Positions 1 to 9,680 of a DNA stretch of 36,922 nucleotides are shown one piece after another; position 1 is the first letter of the stretch; each line of letters opens with the position of its first letter. The DNA is from Saccoglossus kowalevskii (Eukaryota > Hemichordata > Enteropneusta > Harrimaniidae): contig NW_003135344.1 of the NCBI RefSeq assembly GCF_000003605.2, forward strand, positions 176,829 to 213,750. The letters run 5' to 3'. A program made the position numbers and the translations under genes. The notes under the pieces were generated by a model, which saw only the letters and a list, made by a program, of their open reading frames with translations, ran no database searches and had not been told where the DNA came from.

Positions 1-1710
1 GTAATAACCTCATGTTTTACCGAGTGTCAGCTCCTGGCGACGAGATTTGAACTAATTAACAATTAAAGTTATTCTTATTTCATGTTTGTCTGTTGTACGC
101 TGTACACTATTAGTGTGTGAATACGAAATATATTGTTTGTAAATTGTCTGCATAAAAGCAAAACAGCTACAGTCATAAAATAATGACAATATACGTCTGT
201 GTTAAAATATATGTAATACCAATTTATAGCTTAAACATTACTAGTGCTTAATCTATGTTGTACAACTCGTTGATACTTATGTTTACCGGTGCTATTATAA
301 AGTAGAATTTATTTGGCATTGCGGTTCGGTTAATACACCGCCCTCAACGCAGTTAATACTTGGATCGAATGAATGGATATTAAAAGTCTTTGTATCAGGC
401 CTCTGTGCTCAGCATATCAAACGTCAAACGATTCAACGCGTACGTATTGTATCTTTAAACGTACACAGCGTCAGCGGCATTCGCATTGCCTTATTGCCTC
501 AATGCAGTGCATGTTGTATCGAATCGTGATACAGTATTCGAGTGCTCTGCACGAATTTTTTTTTTAATCTGTTTTAAGTTTATTTGTCACTATTAGTTAA
601 AGTTTTCACTTTGCATGGCGCCTTTAACAGGTATTTCAGCTACTTAGTGGACTAGGTGGAGACACAATCGTGATATTTATCGCCAATATAAGAACGGGTT
701 ATGACGTCTCTCTCTACTTCAAAGTCTATTTACGTCGTTTACTCAATAGCACTTTGCAAATGTTAGAGTTCCCCACTAAATCTGTATAAAGGTCGAGTAT
801 GGCTTCCCTGAATAACTTTTTAAATTTTGTATTTAAAATAAATATGATTTTTTGTGTGAAATTTGCGTTCTCTACAAACATGTATATATCGTTCTATGAA
901 CTCCATGCCTGTTTCTTGCGTGGTAACGTGATAACGTTATTCGATCAATGTCAATTTCAATGTCAATAATAGTTGAATAAGGCAGGTAAATTAGATTTTG
1001 GTTATGTGATTAAAGCCTGTACGTGAAGATAAATAATAAAACAGCAATAACATTCTGACAATGATGAAATTTATAATCGTGGCAATCATCTGAGCGTTAG
1101 TTTCGGAAGATACACTTTTATTTGTCGTGACGTCAGTCGTCACGTGTCATGGTGCGTGATATTGGAGTAATGCTGCAATTTACCTGAAATATATTGGTTG
1201 AACTCGAACGCCATTTTCTTTTCAGTATAATATAAAAGCCGTTCTATGTGTTAAACGTCTGTTGTTAAAACAATATATTAAGTATCATTGATAGTGAACG
1301 CGGAGAGTGGTCGCTTTTCTTGGCTTCAATTAAATTGTAATGAATCCACCATTGAAACCCAGCTGAATTAAATAACAGTGGGATAGTGATCACGTGAGGG
1401 GGTGGGACATTACAAACCATATGGATGGTGTTATCGCATTCTATTCGCTGTTTATTATCAAATAACAATCAACTACAAATACAATAATTTCGAACAACTG
1501 TTTTCAGCCGATCATTTATATATACTTATCATTGAATGTGGACTTGTTTATGGTGACATAGCTGACAAGTGGCTTGTTCATTGCAAATACAAACACACTG
1601 ACGTGGCAAACATTATCTCATGTAATTGTTTGATGTTACGTTATGTCTCATTGTTTATTCACACCATACCTTACAATCATAAATCACCGCATTAAATCAA
1701 AACATTATAT
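1..1710. other. Non-coding AT-rich DNA
   Basis: Apart from the CRE/E-box composite near 1130, I see no gene, splice-flanked exon or repeat. The short open frames here are of chance length and lack recognisable domains. Confidence 0.5.
1126..1146. promoter_or_regulatory. CRE plus E-box composite within a 7-bp dyad
   Basis: CGTGACG (1126-1132) and CGTCACG (1138-1144) form a perfect inverted repeat with a 5-base spacer. It contains a full CRE TGACGTCA (1128-1135), and its right arm overlaps the E-box CACGTG (1141-1146). This would be a dense bZIP/bHLH binding cluster if functional. No gene is recognised next to it. Confidence 0.45.
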
Positions 1711-1739
1711 ATATGGTATATATATATATATATATATAT

Positions 1740-1787
<48 letters not shown>
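1711..1787. repeat. (TA)n microsatellite
   Basis: Three blocks of alternating TA are separated by GG interruptions near 1715 and 1740. It is low complexity and prone to slippage. Confidence 0.9.
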
Positions 1788-1788
<1 letters not shown>

Positions 1789-4200
1789 CACACAATACAT
1801 TCAAAGTGTTAAATCCGATGTGAGATGACTACAGTTTACTTATTTATATTTCAGAAATATGTAACACTATTCGATTCTGGTTTAAGCTCTGGCTTTCATA
1901 GAAAGTCGTGTAAGCTCATCCTCATCCACAGACAATACATTAACATCTAGCGATAATCCCACTAAGGTTTCAACACCACTTTGTATCAAATGACAGATGT
2001 GCAGTCTCCACAAATGATCGACATTTAGGCAATCAGACGGATTATCGAGATCCGCTGCGTGCCGGGCTGGCGAGAAAAGTGATTACGTATTTCCGTAATT
2101 GACGACATAGAGGATTTCGCTCATAATTCGAGTATAAGAAGTAAATCCCCTAAACTTTGATTCGCGTATAAGTATTCAATTCTCCCAGAGTATTTGAATA
2201 AATGAATAACCCAAGATACTCAATCTGCGTAAGTATGTTGTATATATTTATTTTGCCGTGTACAAATATTTGCTGATGATTTTTTCTTAGTTACCTTTAT
2301 TTTACGCTTTTTCCATTAGTGTAGCGGATTCCTTGGCTTGTGTCTCAGTGTTGTTTCTGGCAAGTCCTAAAAATCCCAACAATTAGCAGATAATACTATA
2401 ATAGTCATATATAATTGGTGTAGTCTATTCTATAACACGTCAATTCAATCATCCACCCCTGCAGTGCTTGTACTCATATCTTTGCGTCACTTTAGTAGTT
2501 ACCTATGCAATGAATTATTCATAAATTTTTTTGTTCGTTCTGCAGTATGTGTACCAGAGGGCGGCTGGGGTTATGCATATGTTATGTAATATGCATTATT
2601 TGTATGTGCGTGTTTTTCCGAATTTCTTCCCAATTTTGCTTTCACTTCTTCGATCGGGCATTAACCTTACCACTCTCGCGCCCACGAATTCCACATGAAA
2701 CGGAATTGTTCTGACGTTCGTATTCTGTAGCCGCACGCATTAATAATAAGCATTTTATCCAAGCATTTTAACGTTATAAATCCGTGTAATAATGTCTAGC
2801 TTTATAATAACAGTCGGCAAAATCACCACAAAATAGTATGTTTGGTTATTTTTCCATATTCGTGATTAAATGTTAGTAGGTAATGTAAGTCTGAATATTT
2901 CTGGTTGTCTCGTTTATCAGTGAAAGTGTGTTTTTGGTTAGAAGCCGTATTCATTACGGCGATTTGGCGCGTTCTGTGTAAGTTTCATGGACCAACTTTC
3001 TCCGTAAATTGGAGTAAATGTTTTTTGATTACCACTCAGGAGAAGCAAATAGGTTGTATGTATTTGCAATGAGTGAATTTGGAATTCTTGAACTTTATTT
3101 TCAATGCAGTTAATTGTATGCATGTCGCGGATGTTAAAACAAATGTTATTGATAACACAATAAAAATATTTTTATAAATGACAATATATTGTGTTTACAG
3201 ATATCTCACTGTATATGTATAAATATTCAATGACACCATGAATTTTCTGAATTATTCTTCGAGACGTGTACAACATTCGGATTATTTCTGGGAGGTTTAA
3301 TTTTGTAAGTAAGCATCTGAGCTGGTGACCTGAAGTGATCCGTTAGAATGAAGTTATGACGAACATTCACATGAAAGAAGATCGCATAAACATAATTTAC
3401 CTAAACTCTGTCTGATCTAAAACTACCTCGAAGGAATAGGTCTTTGTATGACGTAAGTCTACAAATTAATTTAAATGTCAAATTATTTGAAGTATCGAGC
3501 GGAAATTTACGGCTTGGATTGCGTAACTAAAATCCAATAATATTGATACAGTGTCAGTGTGTCCGGAATAACGTGCAGTAATAATAGTACTTATAAATAA
3601 TTTCATACCCTGTTTTCTTTATGATTATCTGTGATTTTTTAGATGCTATAATACTGATATATAAATATCATTTACGCTACAATTGTATACATGCACACAT
3701 GACGCTGATACGCCGTGATTCGAACCATGCACCCAGAGAGTACCCGACCGCAGGAATAAAATATATTCTGCTGATGATGAATACATGACTTTCGACCTGC
3801 GCCATAAAGAATGTTACCCCTCGAGAGTTCAATTCAGCAGTGACCCACATAAATATGCCACATAGGCAAACCAGAGTTAGCAAGAATAATTCGATTTACT
3901 AATCTTGGCATGTATTCATGGAATCGTTATACATATATAATTATACACAATATTTACGATAATACTCTGGGATCGTTCTTGAACGTTTTCTTTGGAATAC
4001 CGAATATATATATATATTCAGTCATTACTTCGCGAGGGAAACTTCAATATATATAAAAAATAGTGAGTGGGAATTGGGTACAGTATTTTCACGACTAGTA
4101 GTATATGGTGGACTAGAAATAACAGTAGTATATGGGAGCGGTTTACAGCGTCACTCACTAGTTGAAAAGCTGAGACGCGTACTCACAAAACGCTGACAGC
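1788..4200. other. Non-coding AT-rich DNA
   Basis: No gene recognised. It holds the possible minus-strand SINE relic at 3690-3860 and short TA palindromes near 4000. The rest is featureless to my reading. Confidence 0.45.
3690..3860 (-). other. Possible SINE relic (minus strand)
   Basis: The minus strand carries GGTTCGAATCACGG, a near-consensus RNA polymerase III B box (about 3713-3726), in a stretch richer in GC than its surroundings. No clear A box was found at the expected distance. A 68-codon open frame covers the same strand but matches nothing I recognise. Confidence 0.25.
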
Positions 4201-4216
4201 CCTAGCAGGAATTTCC

Positions 4217-4246
4217 GCCGGATCTTAGTATGTATATAGATCCGGC
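4217..4246. repeat. Perfect 9-bp hairpin
   Basis: GCCGGATCT (4217-4225) and AGATCCGGC (4238-4246) are exact inverted repeats with a 12-base AT-rich loop. The stem is GC-rich in an AT-rich neighbourhood. Confidence 0.8.
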
Positions 4247-4584
4247 AAACATAATTAACAAGTGAAGTAGATTGGGAAAAATCCCATGAGAAGTTTATGA
4301 CATCATCATAGGGAAATCACGACGAAGAGTGTTTTGGACAAGACGGGCGAGATGCTGAACACGCATCGTGTTCTGTATGGCTCATAGAGGGATATATTAA
4401 ATTACAATGTTTGTTTGTTTGTTTATGCAATAACTAAGACAATGTAATGTGAAACTATTGAAACTCTAGATCTGATCACGATCGTTCTGACCATGCAATA
4501 CCGGGTTATATATATTTATTTCTGCATTTTGTTTGTGACGTCCATGCGCATGTCCACCTAGTCTCTGTAAGTTCGCATTCACGC

Positions 4585-4660
4585 TATGTGGCGTAGTGAG
4601 CAGTGTGTTTGCTTTACAGTGGCGAGGCGCTTTCCAATCATCCTCCGTTCGAATCCCGTG
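4585..4660 (+). other. Possible tRNA-derived SINE head or tRNA pseudogene
   Basis: An A-box-like TGGCGTAGTGAG (from 4589) is followed 58 bases later by a B-box-like GTTCGAATCCC (from 4647). The spacing suits a long-variable-arm (Leu/Ser class) tRNA or a SINE derived from one. Acceptor, anticodon and T stems do not pair convincingly, so this is not a functional tRNA. No SINE body or tail was defined; ordinary AT-rich DNA follows. Confidence 0.4.
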
Positions 4661-6660
4661 TTACGTATTGATATGTTCGCAATGTGGCTGTGATTGATAT
4701 ATATACACAAGCTTTGTTTATTAAAAAACCAAGACATAGACAAAAGGGACTACGTCTTATCCATGGAATGTCAGTGCGCAGTACACATAAGTGATCCGCG
4801 GCCAATTAAGAAAAATGATGTAATCAGTTGGGTTAGATACCAGCTTCTTGCAATAATTATATTTAGCCTCCAAAACTGGCATATTCAAATACAAGTAATA
4901 TGTTCTTACATAATTCTATTGCAACTAGAAGTAAACAGAATTGTTGAATCATAAGACAGTAATCCTTACTTCTACAAAGTTGTTATTTGTTAGACTCCTT
5001 GTCGGCGTGATATGTTTTGACGTAAGTTTTTCTGACAAAAAGCGATCTAATTTTGACTAAGAATGACATATGGCGGATACCACGAGTGGAGGAAGATGTG
5101 CTCATTTTATTTCAAAATGGCTGACATGACCACGATGTTCATACATCTTTCTTTTACTGATTTGACTTCACTAATATAAACATGTCACTTATAACTAATT
5201 TCAAATCAGTTACTCAATCGTGTCATGTTTAATGTAAATTAAACTTCAGGGAGACGAATTGTCAACATGCAATATAAGTATGTCACAGTGGCACGTTTCA
5301 ATATCCTACACAATTCTGACAATTTTGTTTTTATTTCTCTCAATTGACGAAGATATCCATTAGATTTAAAATTGGCAAATAAAGGCAATGTATTGGCCAA
5401 TATGGCTAAAACCATTTCGTCCACAGCGGAGGCTCTGCTTTACTTTAACGAAATACGCGAACAGTTTCAACACTTCATGTAATCCGATACATAAGAGCCT
5501 ATTTCAACATTTTAAAAGTTTAACATTTTACTATATATACTATAAATGAATTTGGTGTTATCTGAATGTTATTAATGTTGTCATTTTTCTTGATGTAAAT
5601 TTATATTAAAATCACATATTCATCTGATTGCAAAAACGTCAATTAAATGTCAGCAAATTGAAATAGGTCGTGATGATGTCTTCATCTAATTACATTAAGC
5701 TGACGATGTGACATTTGCGGGAAAGTTAAACCTAAGTCGTAAATTGACAAATTTGATGGATATTATGTTAATTCAACTTCTCTCATAGTTGCAAAATGTT
5801 CTCTGGTTACCCAAAACATGGTTGAAGAATCGAAGTGACAACGTTATCGATCTGTGTCTCTAGTTAGGATAAATTGTTATGTTTTCAAAATGGTTTTAAA
5901 AGTCGTACAGGTGTGGCAAATGTCTAACCTACATTCAGTTGATATTAACAATGGTAAATGGGTCGAAACTTTGGCCCGCTTTTTCATTGTGGCCGGGTAT
6001 TTAGTGTCTAGCCTGAAATCTGTTCACATTATTTGGATTCAATTCACTCTCGTCACAATACACGATTCACACAGTATTTCTAGTAGTACAATGTATTCAC
6101 GCTCGTACATAAAACATAATGTTATGTTATAATTCCAAATGATCCAGCATTATTATAAAAAAGATATATTTATTTCAGAAAAACGTTATTTTTATAGAGT
6201 AGGTAAAATATTATTTTGTATGTTGTAAATAAGATATAAAATGGACTTTGATTCAGTCTACATTAACGTAATCGGTTGCGTTAGAATAAAGTGCTGACGA
6301 ACGTGAGTAAAAACGCAATCTATGCAATATAGCATTATTTCAAACAACGTGGAATCGGACATTGACATGATAAATCATGAATATATTTAGTTCATATGAC
6401 ATCAGTTTCTGCACAGACTATTGTGCTGTGCACAACTGGTGTGCCATTTCATTTCGTGGCGTAATATACTATTGTTGAGCAAATGAGAAAACGTTAACTA
6501 TGCGCTTTCAGTCCAAGCTGATGGTGTAAAACGGCATTAGTACTGATCATTCATATATTCGTATGTTTATGGTAACATCTGTATTACCGATTAAAACTGC
6601 ATTGTACACATGCCGCGGTTACAATTATTACCTGACCAAAGAGTCGACTGGAAATATTAA
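4661..6660. other. Non-coding AT-rich DNA
   Basis: Nothing recognisable. Open frames at 4694-4954, 5239-5424 (minus) and 5854-6132 have no family resemblance, no signal sequence and no splice context. Confidence 0.45.
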
Positions 6661-6665
6661 AATAC

Positions 6666-6685
6666 TGTATATATATATATATATT
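6666..6685. repeat. Short (TA)n tract
   Basis: About ten TA units, a simple repeat with no other feature. Confidence 0.8.
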
Positions 6686-6844
6686 GATTAAAATAATTAC
6701 ATTGTGTCAATTGAAGTTTAAAATACTCGCATAGTATTATCGATGTATGTGTGGTTAAACGCGGTTAGACAGTAATTGGTTAATGCTTTTACAAGTGAGT
6801 GTGAGTTACTGAAATTAAAATATTGTAATTGTGCATATAGACTA

Positions 6845-6869
6845 ATATATATATATATATATATATATA
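6845..6869. repeat. (TA)n tract next to an inverted repeat
   Basis: About 12 TA units end directly before the inverted repeat at 6876-6907. Confidence 0.85.
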
Positions 6870-6875
6870 AGGTTC

Positions 6876-6907
6876 AAGCGACCGAAGGTTCAAGCTTGAG
6901 GTCGCTT
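6876..6907. repeat. Hairpin with 8-bp stem
   Basis: AAGCGACC (6876-6883) pairs with GGTCGCTT (6900-6907). The loop itself contains CAAGCTTG, a perfect 8-bp palindrome, and GGTTCAAG occurs twice. No transposon ends were recognised around it. Confidence 0.7.
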
Positions 6908-8189
6908 CCGGGCTTCAATGTTGACATCAAGTGAACTTCAAATGCATTTTATTTTTTTAATGTTGCCTTTAATTATATTTCCCACATTGCCTAGCGGTGC
7001 CATATTCTACTATAGACGGCCTAGAGTATCTACAATTAATAATGCATTTTGAATTGAATCAAAATGTTGAACCACTGAGCAATGTGCAATGCACTGTGGG
7101 ATAAAACTTTCCATTGTATATTATGGAAAAACTCACTAAATTATATGTCATTGTTTTGTGAAACAATATTAAGATTCATATCAATACTAATATATGACCT
7201 TTGCTCCCCAAATGGGTGCAAAAATGCAAACTTTTGCCATTTTCCATGAAATTTGTCAGCCAATGTTTCTCAGAAAAAATGTCCAGTGATTCAATTTTCG
7301 ATATATTGACGGCATTGTCCTTTACTATACAATACCTGCCATACACTTCACAATTTGGCACAAATGTTCTTATTAAATCAGATAGCAAATAGCTAGAAAT
7401 GGATTCCCACACACTGCTTACGTGCGTATATTCTATATATAGTAAATGTTACATTATGTGTATTCATTTGACACTAGAAGAGGTCATTTTGCTCAGCATT
7501 TCTGGGATTAAAAATACACGCAATATTATAATCTAGCGTAATCTGATTACAATTTTTATGTAATGCATGGCGTGTATTTATTTCATTATATCAATTTTAC
7601 TTTTACTATATTTGTTTATTATTTTGTAATTCGTGGTGTTTTTGTTCCATATAACTTAGCCTGCATTGTCTTAACCATCGCCTTGTACAATTGCCAAAAC
7701 TTTTTGAAAAAAAGTACTAACAAACTAATCATAAATTAAGTTAAAACAAAATATAATTAAAAAATAAATATACTTTTAATGCAAATGAAAAAATCTAAAT
7801 AGGGTTGGCATATTTCAATCGATTAGCATATTCCATTCAAATTATCTTTGAATATATGCTCAATATAGTTACATTGTACGCGCGCACACACTGTGTATAA
7901 TAAGAATATAATAATTTACGTCGTGTACGTCGTATGTGGCACAACACTCTGAAACACAGGTTCTAAAAAAAACCACAGTTTCCACCTTTCCGTTTTCTTT
8001 AAAATACATTTATAGGCAATAATTGTACGGTAAACGGTACAGGTGAAGATAATGCCTTTGCTGTGAATCAGAGTTGACCTCACTATAATTACTCAGGTAA
8101 CAGGATATTTCATACGTTCCCTCAATTTGTAATAGAGAAGCCAATTTAATCACGCCGCAGGCCAATAAGTTATAATGAGTGAATCTTAC
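6908..8189. other. Non-coding AT-rich DNA
   Basis: No gene seen. Inverted words CCCACATTGC near 6980 and GCACTGTGGG near 7092 might mark the ends of an old element, but the match is too short to call. Confidence 0.4.
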
Positions 8190-9560
8190 TAGTGTGCTAC
8201 GAGAGGAGATTCGTGTGCTACGAACGGTGAATTGTGTGATACGAACGGACTCGCTTGCCGTTAAAGATGATTCATGTGTCACGAATTGTGGTTAGTGTGC
8301 TACAGTAAATCATACGCTGCAAACGATGATTGGCACTCTACAATGATTATTCGCGTGTTACGAACGACGATTCGTGTGTTACGAACGATGATTCGTGTGT
8401 TACCAACGATGATTCGTGTGCTACGAACGATGATTCGTGTTTTACGAACGATAATAATGTGTGTGCTACGAACGATAATTCGTGTGTTGCGAACGATGAT
8501 TCGTGTGTTACGACCGATTATTCGTGTGCTACGAACGATGATTCGTGTGTTCAGAACGATAATTCCTGTGCAACGAACGATGATTCGTGTGTTACGAACG
8601 ATAATTCGTGTGTTACGAAGGATAATTCGTGTGTTACGAACGATGATTCGTGTGCTACGAACGATGATTCGTGTGTTACGAACGATAATTCGTGTGATAC
8701 GAACGATGATTCGTGTGTGACGAACGATGATTCGTGTGTTACGAACGATGATTCGTGTGCCACGAACGATGATGCGTGAGTTACGAACGATGTTTCGTGT
8801 GCTACGAACGATTATTCGTGTGATACGAACGATGATTCGTGTGTGACGAACGATGATTCGTGTTTTACGAACGATGATTCGTGTGCCACGAACGATGATG
8901 CGTGAGTTACGAACGATGTTTCGTGTGCTACGAACGATTATTCGTGTGTTACGAACGATGATTCGTGTGCTACGAACGATGATTCGTGTGCTACGAACGA
9001 TGATTCGTGTGTTACGAACGATAATTCGTGTGTTACGAACGATGATTCGTGTGATACGAACGATGATTCGTATGATACGAACGATGATTCGTGTGTTACA
9101 AACGATAATTCGTGTGTTACGAACGATAATTCGTGTGTTACGAACAATAATTCGTGTGTTACGAACGATGATTCGTGTGGTACTAACGATGATTCGTGTG
9201 TTACGAAAAATAGTTCGTGTGTTACGAACGATGATTCGTGTGTTACGAACGATGAATCGTGTGATACAAACGATGATTCGTGTGCTACGAACGATGATTC
9301 GTGTGTTACGAACGATAATTTGTGTGTTACGAACGATGATTCGTGTGTTACGAACGATGATTCGTGTTTTACGAACGATGATTCGTGTGCTACGAACGAT
9401 GATTCGTGTGCTACGAACGATGATTCGTGTGTTACGAACAATGATTCGTTTGTTACGAACGGTGAATCGTGTGATACGAGCGATTATTCGTGTGCTACAA
9501 TTAATTATGAATCGTGTTCTACGCAAAATGATTCATTCGTGTGCTACGAACAATGGTTCT
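8190..9560. repeat. 21-bp CpG-rich minisatellite, about 65 tandem copies
   Basis: The unit is 21 bases and reads ACGAA, CGATGA, TTCGT, GTGTT in order. Main variants are GATGAT or GATAAT in the spacer and GTT, GCT, GAT or GTG before ACGAA. Copies in the middle are close to consensus; those at 8190-8340 and after 9480 are degenerate, as usual at array edges. ACGAA and TTCGT are complementary, so each arm can pair with the neighbour on either side (loops of 6 or 5 bases). Each unit carries three CpG dinucleotides, far denser than the flanks. One spacer near 8450 gains three bases (AATAAT). Because 21 is divisible by three, four of six frames stay open: heptads TNDDSCV and RTMIRVL on plus, and TRIIVRN and HESSFVT on minus. 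The longest frame, minus 8300-9526, spans 408 codons. I see no promoter, signal peptide or splice context, so I treat the frames as a by-product of the period. Confidence 0.95.
8696..8947 (+). repeat. 126-bp higher-order tandem duplication inside the minisatellite
   Basis: Bases 8696-8821 and 8822-8947 are two adjacent copies of a six-unit block (6 x 21 = 126). They share the same private variants in the same order: GAT, GTG, a CCAC variant, GATGATGCGTGAG, GATGTTTCG and GATTATTCG. I find one mismatch between the copies (GTGTT against GTTTT in the third unit). This is a recent block duplication by unequal exchange or replication slippage. Confidence 0.9.
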
Positions 9561-9680
9561 CGTTCTATGCCTAATGATATTCGTATGCCCACGAAAGGAG
9601 AAACAATACATCCTGCACCAATAATGATTATTCGTGTGCAATATGGACGATGAATGATGCGTTACAAACGACGCTTCCTA
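9561..9680. repeat. Degenerate right edge of the 21-bp minisatellite
   Basis: Scattered partial matches to the unit continue here, for example ATTCGTATGCCCACGAA near 9580, ATTATTCGTGTGC near 9627 and GTTACAAACGACG near 9660. They then fade into unique sequence, suggesting an older, decayed part of the array. Confidence 0.6.

Noticed and set aside
6975-7110. Transposon ends CCCACATTGC / GCACTGTGGG
   Set aside because: The inverted match is only about 9 of 10 bases and does not extend. No target duplication was found.
8300-9526. 408-residue protein on the minus strand
   Set aside because: It lies entirely in the 21-bp tandem repeat. Three other frames are equally open, and there is no start, splice or promoter context, so it is reported only as a question.
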